This document shows, in pieces, positions 55,289 to 64,000 of a DNA stretch of 64,000 bases; position 1 is the first letter of the stretch; each line of letters begins with the position of its first letter. The notes beneath the pieces were generated by a model, which did not search any database, was not told where the DNA came from, and saw only the letters and a list, made by a program, of their open reading frames with translations. A program made the position numbers and the translations under genes. Source of the DNA: Erwinia billingiae Eb661 (GTDB taxonomy: Bacteria > Pseudomonadota > Gammaproteobacteria > Enterobacterales > Enterobacteriaceae); contig NC_014306.1 of NCBI RefSeq assembly GCF_000196615.1, positions 2,294,001 to 2,358,000 of the forward strand. Reading direction: 5' to 3'.

Positions 55289-56804
55289 CGCTCCGCTGCT
55301 GGCGATGAGCAACATCAGTAAAGCCTTTGCTGGCATCCCGGCGCTGCGTCAGGTCTCGCTGACGCTGGCGGCCGGGGAAATCCATGGCCTGATCGGCCAT
55401 AACGGTGCGGGCAAATCGACGCTGATCAAAATTCTCGCCGGGCTGCAGCAGGCGGATGACGGGCAGATTGTGCTGGAAGGGCGGGAAACCGCGCTTCCTT
55501 CGCCGCAGGCGGCAAAGGCGCTGGGGATTGAAATTGTCCATCAGGAGCGGCTGCTGGCCCCGAGCCTGACGGTGGCGGAAGCGCTGTTACTGGGTGAGGA
55601 GCCGCGCTATCCCGGCCTGCCGTTGATCAACCGACGGCTGATGCGCCGCACGGCGGCACAGGCGATTACCGATCTGTTTGGCATCGCCATTCCTCCCGAT
55701 CGCCTGATCGCCGATTTAAGCGTGGCGGAGCAGCAGCTGGTGCAGATTACCCGAGCCATGCGCCAGTCGCCGCGCATTCTGGTGTTTGACGAGCCGACCG
55801 CCGCATTAGGGCAACATGAAGTGGCGGCGTTGTTTCGCGCCATTCGCCACTTGCAGCAAAAGGGTCTGGCGATCCTCTACGTCTCGCATTATCTCGATGA
55901 AATTACCGCGCTTTGTCAGCAGGTGACCGTGCTGCGCGATGGCCGTAACGTCGCCCATCATCAGGTCAGTCAGATCACCGCCAGCCAGCTGATTGGCGAT
56001 ATGCTCGGCGGCGAACAAAAAGCGCTGACCCGCCGGGATGCGCAGCCGCAAACGCATCCGCTGTTGCGGGTTGACAATCTGGCGGCCGCCGGGCGCTTCG
56101 AACAGGTCAGCTTTACCGCGTATCGCGGTGAAATTCTTGGCATCACCGGCCTGCTGGGCTCCGGCGGCAAGGCGCTGGTGCGCGCGCTGTTTGGGTTGGA
56201 ACATGGCCTGAGCGGCGCGCTGACGCTGGATGGCGAGGCCTGGCTGCCGCATTCGCCGCATCAGGCGGTGAAGCATGGCGTGGCCTTTGTGCCGGAAGAT
56301 CGCCGGGCCAACGGCATCGCGCCGGATCTGAGCGTCAGGGAAAATATCGCCCTGACCAGCCTGTCGGCCTTAACGCAAAAACTGCTGATCGATGGCGGTA
56401 AAGAACGCCGCCTGGTGGCGGACAATATCCGCGATCTGGGGATCCGCACGCCCGGCGATCGGGCTGCGGTGCGCCTGCTGTCCGGCGGCAACCAGCAAAA
56501 GGTGGTGCTGGCAAAATGGCTGAATACCGGGGCGAAAGTCTATCTGCTGGATGAGCCGACGGTGGGGGTGGATATCGGCGCGAAGGCGGAAATCTACCGC
56601 GCGCTGCACCAACTGGCGGCCAGAGGGGCGCTGGTGATCCTGTTTTCAACCGATTTACTGGAATTGCAGTCGCTCAGCGATCGCATCCTGGTGATGGCGC
56701 GCGGCAAAGTGGTGAAAACCCTGCAGGGCGCGGACACCGACGATCATGAAATCCTCGCCTGGGCCGCTGGCGCTCAGTCGGCGGCGACGGGAGCGTTAAC
56801 ATGA
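55278..56804 (+). CDS. Ribose-type ABC ATPase with two ATP-binding domains
   Basis: 508-aa sugar-class ATPase (RbsA/MglA type). Domain 1 has Walker A GHNGAGKST and Walker B ILVFDEPTAAL; domain 2 has a degenerate Walker A (GLLGSGGKALV), as is normal for the family, and signature LSGGNQQKVVLAKWL. ATG 55278 overlaps the binding-protein stop. Start at 55242 is open but unlikely. Confidence 0.9.
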   Translation: MQNNAPLLAMSNISKAFAGIPALRQVSLTLAAGEIHGLIGHNGAGKSTLIKILAGLQQADDGQIVLEGRETALPSPQAAKALGIEIVHQERLLAPSLTVAEALLLGEEPRYPGLPLINRRLMRRTAAQAITDLFGIAIPPDRLIADLSVAEQQLVQITRAMRQSPRILVFDEPTAALGQHEVAALFRAIRHLQQKGLAILYVSHYLDEITALCQQVTVLRDGRNVAHHQVSQITASQLIGDMLGGEQKALTRRDAQPQTHPLLRVDNLAAAGRFEQVSFTAYRGEILGITGLLGSGGKALVRALFGLEHGLSGALTLDGEAWLPHSPHQAVKHGVAFVPEDRRANGIAPDLSVRENIALTSLSALTQKLLIDGGKERRLVADNIRDLGIRTPGDRAAVRLLSGGNQQKVVLAKWLNTGAKVYLLDEPTVGVDIGAKAEIYRALHQLAARGALVILFSTDLLELQSLSDRILVMARGKVVKTLQGADTDDHEILAWAAGAQSAATGALT

Positions 56805-57832
56805 CCGAACTTTCTTCTGCTGCGTCAGCAACGGCGGTTAGCGGACGCACTGCCTCCGCGCGCGATCGTAAAGGGCCGCTGCTGCAACTGGGCGCGTTTC
56901 TGCTGATTATTGCGGTGCTGGCGGTGTTTGCCTTCCTGTCACCCATTTTCCTCACCTTCGGCAATCTGGGCAACGTCCTGCAGCAAACTGCGGTCACCGG
57001 CACGCTGGCCTTTGGCCTGACGCTGGTGCTGAGCGGTGGCGGCAGCCATTCGCTGACCGGCGGCATCGATCTGTCGGTGGCGGCCAATATGGGTCTCAGC
57101 GCGGCGGTTTTCGCCACTCAGCTAAGCCAGGGCGGGTCGCTGGAAACCGCCTTGCTGTTGGCGTTACTTACCGGCGGCGCGGTCGGGCTGGTCAACGCCA
57201 TCGCGGTGGTGTGGCTGAAGATTTTGCCGCTGTTAGCCACCCTGACCACCATGAATATCGCCCTCGGGCTGGAGATGGTGGTGACGCAGAATTCAACGGT
57301 GCCGGTGAGCGGCCCGCTGTTCGATGCGCTGATTGGCGCAGGGCCGTTATCGCTGCCGTGGCTGGCCTGGGCCTTTGCCATCGTGGCAGGGCTGTTCGCG
57401 GTTCTGACCCATCTTTCTCCGTTCGGCCTGCGGCTGCAGGCGGTGGGCAGTCATCCGCTGGCCGCACGGGCCAACGGGCTGTCCGTCACGCGCTATCTTG
57501 CCGCCAGCTACGTGCTTTGCGGGCTGGCAGCCGGTCTGGCGGCGTTCGGTTCAGTCACGGTGCTCAGCGGCAGTTCGCCGGGCGCCAACGATAACCTGCT
57601 GATGGTGATCGCCGCCGTGTTGCTTGGCGTGGTCTTTTCGCGGCGGCTGGTGCCCACCATCCTCGGCACATTGGTAAGCGTGGTGTTCCTCGGGCTGATC
57701 GCCAATGGTTTCCAGCTGATCAACGTCTCCAGCTACTGGATCAACGGCGTAGAAGGCGTGCTGATCCTGCTGGTTGTCTCGCTGACCGCCTTCCTGCGTC
57801 AACGCCATCAAAGGAGTAAGGTCCTTGTCTGA
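56801..57832 (+). CDS. Ribose-type ABC permease (1)
   Basis: 343-aa permease of the RbsC/BPD_transp_2 family with about nine hydrophobic segments. Diagnostic blocks are SPIFLTFGNLGNVLQQTAV and SLTGGIDLSVAANMGLSAAV. Overlaps the ATPase by 4 nt and the second permease by 8 nt. Forms a heterodimeric channel with the next gene. Confidence 0.9.
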   Translation: MTELSSAASATAVSGRTASARDRKGPLLQLGAFLLIIAVLAVFAFLSPIFLTFGNLGNVLQQTAVTGTLAFGLTLVLSGGGSHSLTGGIDLSVAANMGLSAAVFATQLSQGGSLETALLLALLTGGAVGLVNAIAVVWLKILPLLATLTTMNIALGLEMVVTQNSTVPVSGPLFDALIGAGPLSLPWLAWAFAIVAGLFAVLTHLSPFGLRLQAVGSHPLAARANGLSVTRYLAASYVLCGLAAGLAAFGSVTVLSGSSPGANDNLLMVIAAVLLGVVFSRRLVPTILGTLVSVVFLGLIANGFQLINVSSYWINGVEGVLILLVVSLTAFLRQRHQRSKVLV

Positions 57833-58808
57833 TATCACTCTGTCGCCGGTCCTGACCCGGCTGCGTGGCAACCTGCTGCGGGTCAGCGTGTTGATCTGTT
57901 TTGCTGCGCTGCTGATCTTCTTTAGCTGCTTCGCGCCAGGATTCTTCAGCCTCAATAATCTGCAAAGCGTGCTGCTGAATAATGTCGCGCCGCTGGCTAT
58001 TGCCGCGCTGGCGATGACCGTGGTGGCCTCGATGGGGGCCATTGACCTGTCTATCGGTACCGCCATCGATTTTGCCTGCCTGGTGCTGGTGACGCTGATG
58101 CTGCATCAGGTCGGCCTGCCGCTGGCGCTGGGTGCCGCGTTACTGGCGGCGCTGTGCGTCGGGCTGTTCAACGCCTTTCTGGTGGCGGTGCTGGGCGTGG
58201 AGCCGTTTCTGGCCACGCTCGGCACGCTGTTTATCGGCCAGAGCGTGCAACAGCTTTCGTCGGGCGGCGGCCAGCCGGTCTATTTACTCAGCCAGGTGCT
58301 GCCGCCAGGCTTCTCCGCCATCAGCCACGGTTTGCTGGCGGGGATCCCGCTGCCGCTGTGGTACGTGCTGGTGATTGCCGTGGTGCTGCATATCCTGCTG
58401 CAACGCACCCGCTTTGGTCGCGCGCTGACCTTTACCGGCGTGCAGATCAGCGTCGCCCGCTACTCGGGCATCGCCGTTGGCCGCACGCTGGCGGTGGGAT
58501 TTGTGCTCAGCGCGGTGGTGGCGGGCGTGGTGGGGCTGATGCTGGCCGCTAACGTCAAGGCCTGGGTGCCGATGTCGGGCAATGCCTACCTGCTGAACGC
58601 CATCGGCGCGGCCTTTATCGGCAGCACCTTTTCGGCTCAACGGCGGCCCAACGTCGCGGGAACCTTGCTGGGCGTGGTGTTGCTGAGCTTTGTCGCCAAC
58701 GGGCTGTTGCTGATTGGCTGGAACTTTTACTGGCAGCAGGTCGCCACCGGCGTGCTGATTTTTCTGGTGCTGGCCGCCGGTGCGCTGAAAGGCCGGCAAC
58801 GCGCCTGA
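57825..58808 (+). CDS. Ribose-type ABC permease (2)
   Basis: 327-aa RbsC-family permease. FFSLNNLQSVLLNNVAPLAIAALAMTVVASMGAIDLSIG carries the family motif. It starts with TTG at 57825: AAGGAG at 57811-57816 gives 8 nt, and the next ATG lies far inside the first helix region. Eight bases overlap the upstream permease. A rare start may tune its stoichiometry against permease 1. Confidence 0.88.
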   Translation: MSDITLSPVLTRLRGNLLRVSVLICFAALLIFFSCFAPGFFSLNNLQSVLLNNVAPLAIAALAMTVVASMGAIDLSIGTAIDFACLVLVTLMLHQVGLPLALGAALLAALCVGLFNAFLVAVLGVEPFLATLGTLFIGQSVQQLSSGGGQPVYLLSQVLPPGFSAISHGLLAGIPLPLWYVLVIAVVLHILLQRTRFGRALTFTGVQISVARYSGIAVGRTLAVGFVLSAVVAGVVGLMLAANVKAWVPMSGNAYLLNAIGAAFIGSTFSAQRRPNVAGTLLGVVLLSFVANGLLLIGWNFYWQQVATGVLIFLVLAAGALKGRQRA

Positions 58809-58821
58809 ACAAGGAACAATG

Positions 58822-60219
58822 ATGACTGACAAGACGCCGCAACCCTTTATCCTGTTCGGCTTTATGATGAACGTGGTCGGACATATTTCCGCCGGATTAT
58901 GGCGCCATCCCGAGGACAGCGCCGACCGCTACAAGGATATCCGCTACTGGGTGGAGATCGCCCGCTTGCTGGATGATGCGGGCTTTGACGCGCTGTTCCT
59001 CGCCGATGCGTTGGGCCAGCTGGATGTCTACCAGGGCAACGCTGACAGCGCCTTGCGACTGGCGGCGCAGATGCCGGTGAACGATCCGCTGCTGCTGGTT
59101 TCGGCGATGGCGGCCGCCACCCGCGATCTGAGCTTCGGGGTGACGGTGTCGACCACCTATGAACACCCCTATCTGCTGGCACGAAAATTCACCACCCTCG
59201 ATCATTTGACCAACGGCCGGATTGGCTGGAATATCGTCACTTCAATGCTGGATTCAGCGGCTCGCAACCTCGGACTGACCCGGCAAATTTCCCATGACGA
59301 ACGCTACGATCGCGCGGAAGAGTTTCTGCAGGTCACCGGCAAGTTATGGGAAGGGTCCTGGGAAGACGACGCGGTGCGGAATAACAAACGGCAGGGGGTG
59401 TATACCGACCCGCGCAAGGTGCATCCGATCGCGCACCAGGGCCGCTATTATCAGGTGCCGGATGCGCACCTCAGCGAGCCCAGTCCACAACGCACGCCGG
59501 TGCTGCTGCAAGCGGGCACCTCATCGCGCGGCAGCCACTTTGCCGCGAAACATGCCGAAGTCATTTTTATGGCCGGGCTGACCGCCGAGGCGATCCGCAA
59601 CGATATTGCGCTTATTCGCACGCTGGCGGCGGAGTACGGGCGCGATCCCGCCTCGCTGCGCTTTATTGCGGCGGTCACCGTGGTCACCGGGGAAAACGAT
59701 GCGCAGGCCCAGGCGCGCTATGAGGATTTCCAGCACTACATCAGTGAAGAGGCGGCGCTGGCGCTGTTCTCCGCCTGGACCGGCGTTGACTGGTCGGCGT
59801 TCGATTTGGATCGTCCGCTGGAGTATATCGAAACCGATGCCTGCCGTTCCGCGCTGGCCAGCCTGACCCGAATTGACGCAGGCCGACAGTGGACGCTGCG
59901 GGAAGCGGCAGGTTACATCGCCATTGGTGGCCTGCATCCGACGCTGGTCGGCGGCGCGGCCACCATCGCCGATCGGCTTGAGCAGTTTGCGGCTGAATCC
60001 GGCGTCGATGGTTTTAATATCGGTTATGCGATCAGTCCCGGCAGCTTTGAAGATTTCGTCCACTATGTGGTGCCTGAACTCGCGGCGCGCGGCAGGATCG
60101 CCGCCAGACCGGCCACGCCCTTAACGCTGCGTGAGCGGTTACAGGGCGAAGGGCAATCAAGGCTGCCGGACGATCATCCCATCAGCCAGTACCGTCATAA
60201 CCGCTCTGAACCCGGCTAA
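58822..60219 (+). CDS. NtaA/SnaA/DszA-family FMN monooxygenase (3)
   Basis: 465-aa LLM monooxygenase with GFMMNVVGHISAGLWRHP, FTTLDHLTNGRIGWNIVTS and PSPQRTPVLLQAGTSSRG. More distant from copies 1 and 2. ATG at 58819 or 58822; AAGGA at 58811-58815 favours the second. It ends the ribose-type importer operon (SBP, ATPase, two permeases, monooxygenase), so probably oxidises the imported compound. Confidence 0.87.
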   Translation: MTDKTPQPFILFGFMMNVVGHISAGLWRHPEDSADRYKDIRYWVEIARLLDDAGFDALFLADALGQLDVYQGNADSALRLAAQMPVNDPLLLVSAMAAATRDLSFGVTVSTTYEHPYLLARKFTTLDHLTNGRIGWNIVTSMLDSAARNLGLTRQISHDERYDRAEEFLQVTGKLWEGSWEDDAVRNNKRQGVYTDPRKVHPIAHQGRYYQVPDAHLSEPSPQRTPVLLQAGTSSRGSHFAAKHAEVIFMAGLTAEAIRNDIALIRTLAAEYGRDPASLRFIAAVTVVTGENDAQAQARYEDFQHYISEEAALALFSAWTGVDWSAFDLDRPLEYIETDACRSALASLTRIDAGRQWTLREAAGYIAIGGLHPTLVGGAATIADRLEQFAAESGVDGFNIGYAISPGSFEDFVHYVVPELAARGRIAARPATPLTLRERLQGEGQSRLPDDHPISQYRHNRSEPG

Positions 60220-60291
60220 CCCTGCTTTCCTGTGCCAGGCTTAACAGCGATGCATAGCATAAGACATCGCCTGAGACCTTAAGGAGAACCA

Positions 60292-60684
60292 ATGAAAAAG
60301 ATGCTGGCACTGGCCGCATTACTGGCTTTTAGCAGCCACACGATGGCCGCAGAGGGCGGATATAAAACCGGCGAAGCGCCACCGCCACCGCAGCAGAAAG
60401 ATGCGGGTAAAAAAGGCACCGAAGATACCGCCGAAAGCACGGTCGCCTCACTGGCGGATCAACGATTAAATGCCTGGGTGACGCTGGAAGGATTTTTGAT
60501 TAAGAAAACCGGGGCGGAAACCTTCGATTTCCGGGATGACAGCGGCACCATCCGCGTCACCGTGCCGCAAAGCGCCTGGAAAGGTAAAGAGTACAGCGCC
60601 AAAGATCTGGTCCGCCTGAGCGGCTATGTGAAAGGTCAGGGCAAATCCCGCCATGTCCAGGCGCAACAGATCAAAGCGCCGTAA
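60292..60684 (+). CDS. YgiW/YdeI-family periplasmic OB-fold protein
   Basis: 130-aa BOF-domain (PF04076) protein with Sec signal ending TMAA-EG (about 20), a Pro/Lys-rich linker and an OB fold (about 48-130: AWVTLEGFLIKKTGAETFDFRDDSGTIRVTVP). YgiW and YdeI are stress-induced periplasmic proteins in E. coli and Salmonella; the mechanism is unclear. AAGGAG stands before the ATG. Monocistronic, closed by the terminator at 60699. Confidence 0.88.
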   Translation: MKKMLALAALLAFSSHTMAAEGGYKTGEAPPPPQQKDAGKKGTEDTAESTVASLADQRLNAWVTLEGFLIKKTGAETFDFRDDSGTIRVTVPQSAWKGKEYSAKDLVRLSGYVKGQGKSRHVQAQQIKAP

Positions 60685-60698
60685 GTTCACTATTTCAC

Positions 60699-60724
60699 AG
60701 CTCCTGCCGGACAGGGGCTTTTTT
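60699..60724 (+). terminator. Terminator after the YgiW-type gene
   Basis: AGCTCCTG-CCGGA-CAGGGGCT (one G-U pair in RNA) is followed by a T-run. Confidence 0.88.
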
Positions 60725-61043
60725 CCGTTTCCTCACGCCGCTTGAAAACCATAATTAGCCTGAAGCTCGAACCATCCCCTTTTATTACCCGTGTGCCATT
60801 TAACTGGCCATGAAAACCCCACCCCAAATACAGCAAACCGCATTGCTTAATCTGTTTCAGGCAAAGCTTTGCCGAAAATAAAATAACCGAATTTTGCCGT
60901 GTTAATTACGTCAACTTCAATCTGCTTGCGAGGTAAATGGCGTATTGCCATTTTATCACTACATATTTCACTTTTTGTTGTTTTACCTGTTCGCATTGCC
61001 ACGCCACACTCAGTGGCAATTAGACGTGAAAAGGAATGGGTGA
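60725..61043. promoter_or_regulatory. Intergenic region before the MsnO8-type monooxygenase
   Basis: About 320 bp, AT-rich, without a supported gene. It holds two perfect inverted repeats: AAATGGC-GTATT-GCCATTT (60935-60953) and ATTGCCAC-N10-GTGGCAAT (60995-61020). The shared core TGGCAAT/ATTGCCA suggests two binding sites for one regulator. Confidence 0.5.
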
Positions 61044-62048
61044 ATGGCATATCGACTGAGTCTGTTAGATAAATCACCGGTTGCACCGGGTGAAACGCCG
61101 GGCGCAGCCCTGCAGCGCACGCTGCAACTGGCTCAGCAGGCGGAAGCCTGGGGCTTTCATCGTTTCTGGCTGGCTGAACACCATAATACCCGTCATCTGG
61201 CTGGGCCTTCGCCAGAAGTATTAATTGCGTGGATTATCGCCCAGACCCGACATATTCGCGTCGGCTCTGGCGGCGTGATGTTGCAGCATTACAGCCCGTA
61301 TAAAGTTGCCGAGAATTTTAATTTACTCGCCTCACTGGCGCCCGGTCGAATTGATCTTGGCGTCGGTAAAGCGCCCGGTGGATTACCCCTTTCGACCCAT
61401 GCATTACAGCAAGGCGTTCATGCTGACGAAAAGGGCAGCTTTGCCGAACAGTTGAGCTTACTGGATAACTGGTTGCAAACCCCATCGCCGGGTGATGAAG
61501 CCGATGAGGAAACGCTGAATGCCACGCCGCTGCCGTTAAAACCGGTGTCCCGCTTTTTGTTGGGGGCCAGTGAAGAGAGTGCGCGGCTGGCGGCTGAGCT
61601 GAACTGGCAGTTTGTCTTCGCGGCGCATATCAACGGCGACAGAAAGCAGCTGGAAAACGCGTTAAACACCTATGCACGCTTAAGCCAGGGACAGAAAGCG
61701 CTGGTGGCGGTGCAGGTGGTGGCGGCGGACTCGCCGGCGCAGGCCGAGCTGCTGGTCTCCGGCATGAAGCAGTTCCACGTGCAGGTCAAAAACGGTCCCG
61801 GCGTTAATGTTGCCAGCCTTGAACAGGCGGAACGCTATATACGACAGGGCGGCTTTACCGATTACCTGATCGAACCGCGCACGCCATCGCTGCTGAAAGG
61901 CACCGCCGCGCAGGTTCATGCGCAGTTTGAAGCGCTCCATCAGAACTTTGGCATTGATGAATTCATCATCGATACACCGATCGTCGATGCCGCAGCGCGA
62001 CGAAACTCGCTGGAACTGCTGGCGACCCATCATCTGATCGCGGCCTGA
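61044..62048 (+). CDS. MsnO8-family LLM oxidoreductase
   Basis: 334-aa luciferase-like enzyme of the short single-domain MsnO8/YhbW branch: YRLSLLDKSPVAPGETP, WGFHRFWLAEHHNTRHLAGPSPEVL, VGSGGVMLQHYSPYKVAENF. GGAATGGGTGA precedes the ATG. The M20 deacetylase follows after 21 bp, so the pair could act on one N-acylated sulfur compound, as in B. subtilis ytm/yxe operons. Confidence 0.86.
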   Translation: MAYRLSLLDKSPVAPGETPGAALQRTLQLAQQAEAWGFHRFWLAEHHNTRHLAGPSPEVLIAWIIAQTRHIRVGSGGVMLQHYSPYKVAENFNLLASLAPGRIDLGVGKAPGGLPLSTHALQQGVHADEKGSFAEQLSLLDNWLQTPSPGDEADEETLNATPLPLKPVSRFLLGASEESARLAAELNWQFVFAAHINGDRKQLENALNTYARLSQGQKALVAVQVVAADSPAQAELLVSGMKQFHVQVKNGPGVNVASLEQAERYIRQGGFTDYLIEPRTPSLLKGTAAQVHAQFEALHQNFGIDEFIIDTPIVDAAARRNSLELLATHHLIAA

Positions 62049-62069
62049 AACGTGCAGCGGAGGTTTACC

Positions 62070-63230
62070 TTGAAGCCAAATGAAGCACAGCTGATTGAAT
62101 GGCGTCGCGAATTGCACACCTGGCCGGAGCTGTCCGGCAAAGAGTTTGCCACCACCCGACGCCTGCGTGAATGGTTGCAGAATGCCGGCATCAGGCTGCT
62201 GGAAACGGCGCTGGAAACCGGCGTTGTGGCGGAAATCGGTGAGGGTGAACCGCTGATTGCGCTGCGTGCGGACATCGATGCGTTACCGATTTTTGAAACC
62301 AGCGGCGTGCGTTTTCACTCGCGGGAAGCGGGCGTGATGCATGCCTGCGGTCATGACCTGCACAGCGCGGTGATGCTCGGTGCCGCGCTGGAGCTGAAGG
62401 CCAATGAAGCGCAGCTGAAAGGCCGGGTACGCATCCTGTTTCAACCGGCGGAAGAGATCGCCGTCGGGGCAAAGCAACTGATCGCCGCCGGACTGCTCGA
62501 CGGCGTGCAGGCGATTTTCGGCATGCATAACGAGCCGGGCCTGCCGGTCGGCACCTTTGCCACGCGCAGCGGCGCGTTTTATGCCAACGCCGACAAATTT
62601 ATTATTCGGGTGACCGGCAAAGGCGCGCACGCCGCCCATCCCGAACAGGGGGTTGATGCGATTGTCGTCGCCAGCCAGATTATTCAGGGGCTGCAAGGGC
62701 TGACCAGCCGCAGCTTCAATACCCTCGACAGCCTGGTGCTGAGCATTACCCGCATTGACGGCGGAAAAACCTGGAACGTGCTGCCAGCGGGCGTCGAATT
62801 TGGTGGCACCGCACGGACCCACGATCTGCAGGTGCGCGCAGAGCTGGAAGCCCGCGTGCGCCAGCTGGTGGAAAGCTACGCGCTGGCCAGCGGCGCAGAA
62901 GCCACCCTGAGCTGGCATGCCGGCCCGCCGGTGCTGGTGAACGATGCGGACTGGGCGCAGTTCAGCGCGCAAGTCGCTGAGCAGGCCGGTTACCGGGTGC
63001 TGAATGCCGATCTGCATCTGGGGGGCGAAGACTTTGCCTTCTATCTGCAACAGGTGCCAGGCGCTTTTGTCAGCATCGGCAGCGCCAGCGAATATGGCCT
63101 GCATCACGGCAGCTTCAATCCTGACGAGGCGTCTATCGCCCCGGCCTCACACTATTTCGCGCTACTGGCGCAGCAGGCGTTGCAACAGCTTAACGCCCGA
63201 TGTTGTACGCCCCTGACCGAAACGCACTAA
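62070..63230 (+). CDS. M20 family amidohydrolase/deacetylase (second copy)
   Basis: 386-aa enzyme with MHACGHDLHSAVM (Cys93), LFQPAEE (Glu128/129) and EYGLHHGSFNPDEA, closely resembling the one at 26441. A GTG at 62052 opens the frame, but GGAGG at 62059-62063 fits a TTG at 62070 with 6 nt spacing and that start matches the paralogue length (379). Probably removes an acyl group from an S-substituted amino acid. Confidence 0.84.
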   Translation: MKPNEAQLIEWRRELHTWPELSGKEFATTRRLREWLQNAGIRLLETALETGVVAEIGEGEPLIALRADIDALPIFETSGVRFHSREAGVMHACGHDLHSAVMLGAALELKANEAQLKGRVRILFQPAEEIAVGAKQLIAAGLLDGVQAIFGMHNEPGLPVGTFATRSGAFYANADKFIIRVTGKGAHAAHPEQGVDAIVVASQIIQGLQGLTSRSFNTLDSLVLSITRIDGGKTWNVLPAGVEFGGTARTHDLQVRAELEARVRQLVESYALASGAEATLSWHAGPPVLVNDADWAQFSAQVAEQAGYRVLNADLHLGGEDFAFYLQQVPGAFVSIGSASEYGLHHGSFNPDEASIAPASHYFALLAQQALQQLNARCCTPLTETH

Positions 63231-63250
63231 ATCCCCGATTAACGCCTGAG

Positions 63251-63272
63251 CGGGAGGATCACCGTCCTCCCG
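63251..63272 (+). repeat. Hairpin between deacetylase and last monooxygenase
   Basis: CGGGAGGA-TCACCG-TCCTCCCG is an 8-bp perfect stem. No T-run follows, so it may protect or process the mRNA rather than stop transcription. Confidence 0.55.
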
Positions 63273-63307
63273 TCCGGCACCGCTATCGCTAAAAAAGAGA
63301 GAACATT

Positions 63308-64000
63308 ATGACCCGTAGACAGCTTCGACTGGGCACTATTCTGCACGGCGCATCTGGCAATATGTCCGCATGGCGCCATCCGGCGGCGCAGGCAGATGCC
63401 AGCATCAACATTGATTACGCCAAAAAAATCGCCCGTAAAGCCGAGCAGGGCAAGCTGGACTTCCTGTTTGTCGCCGACGGTCTGTTTATCAACGAAAAGT
63501 CGATCCCGCACTTCCTCAATCGCTTTGAGCCGCTAACGCTGTTGTCCGCACTGGCGGGCGCCACCGAGCATCTGGGGCTGGTGGGAACGGTTTCCACCTC
63601 TTACAGCGAACCCTTTACCGTCGCCCGACAGTTTGCCAGCCTCGATCACCTGAGCGGCGGTCGCGCCGGCTGGAACGTGGTCACTTCGCCGCTGGAAGGC
63701 TCGGCAAAGAACTTCTCGCGCCAGCAGCACCCGGAACACGCGCTGCGCTACCGCATTGCGGATGAATATCTGCAGGTGGTGAAAGGGCTGTGGGATTCCT
63801 GGGAAGAGGGCGCGTTTGTGCGCAACAAGGAGAGCGGTCAGTTCTTCGATCCGCAGAAACTGCACACGCCAAATCACCACGGCGATTTCTTCCAGGTGCA
63901 GGGCCCGCTGAACATTGAGCGCACGCCGCAGGGCCGTCCGGTGATCTTCCAGGCCGGCGCGTCTGAAGATGGTCGCAAGCTGGCCGCCCGCCATGCTGAT
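63308..64000 (+). CDS. NtaA/SnaA/DszA-family FMN monooxygenase (4), partial
   Basis: 231 codons are in view before the window ends and no stop occurs. Translation gives [20 protein letters not shown], then [20 protein letters not shown] and a [17 protein letters not shown] end, all typical of the branch. The opening without the NMNCVG motif makes it the most divergent of the four. It lies 77 bp after the M20 gene in the same direction and probably belongs to the same transcript. Confidence 0.85.
   Translation, partial: MTRRQLRLGTILHGASGNMSAWRHPAAQADASINIDYAKKIARKAEQGKLDFLFVADGLFINEKSIPHFLNRFEPLTLLSALAGATEHLGLVGTVSTSYSEPFTVARQFASLDHLSGGRAGWNVVTSPLEGSAKNFSRQQHPEHALRYRIADEYLQVVKGLWDSWEEGAFVRNKESGQFFDPQKLHTPNHHGDFFQVQGPLNIERTPQGRPVIFQAGASEDGRKLAARHAD

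Noticed and set aside
60847..61086. Leftward 79-codon frame before the MsnO8-type gene
   Set aside because: It overlaps the start of a well-supported gene, has no clear ribosome site and no recognisable sequence.

Overview
The window reads as chromosome of an enteric gammaproteobacterium (Enterobacterales). It carries an E. coli-like L-rhamnose regulon, a SotB-type sugar exporter, an OqxAB-type RND pump and KPN_01854/KPN_01858-family proteins first named in Klebsiella. The GC-rich coding sequence would fit Erwiniaceae or Klebsiella-like relatives, but the genus cannot be fixed from this sequence. I saw no rRNA, tRNA, CRISPR array, insertion sequence or phage gene.

Region 1 (42-8886) is a complete L-rhamnose unit: aldA, rhaT, rhaR-rhaS, then rhaB-rhaA-rhaD-rhaM with a CRP site and an inverted repeat for RhaS in front, closed by a strong terminator. 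Rhamnose enters by RhaT, is isomerised, phosphorylated and split, and the lactaldehyde is oxidised by AldA. The rhaT leader contains two interleaved perfect stems, the second covering the ribosome binding site.

Region 2 (8901-23729) holds efflux and regulation genes: two MFS exporters, an XRE/MmyB regulator, a beta-hydroxyacid dehydrogenase, an Rrf2 regulator resembling OqxR, an AraC regulator with a divergent SDR, the oqxAB pump, a divergent small AraC activator, an AI-2E-type and an AEC-type membrane protein. Two different perfect inverted repeats sit in the oqxA/activator intergenic region.

Region 3 (23872-25570) has an orphan sugar-type binding protein and a barnase/barstar pair. The barnase carries cysteines at the two positions (43 and 80) that were joined artificially in engineered barnase.

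Region 4 (25573 to the window end) is the striking part: about 38 kb rich in flavin monooxygenases and solute importers, probably for scavenging organosulfur compounds. It contains seven luciferase-like (LLM) monooxygenases, one acyl-CoA-dehydrogenase-fold monooxygenase, two M20 deacetylases, a CMD/AhpD-like protein, a CysK-like PLP enzyme and four importer types: one peptide/opine type, two MetNIQ types and one ribose type. There is also an orphan SsuA and an MFS permease. At its centre is a sigma-54 activator in which the AAA+ and Fis-HTH domains are followed by a full SsuA-like binding-protein domain. Between it and the divergent ssuD-like operon lie a textbook -24/-12 promoter and two 16-bp palindromes spaced by three helical turns. 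I infer a sulfonate- or organosulfur-sensing regulon whose sensor was made from the neighbouring periplasmic binding protein. The last gene runs off the window.
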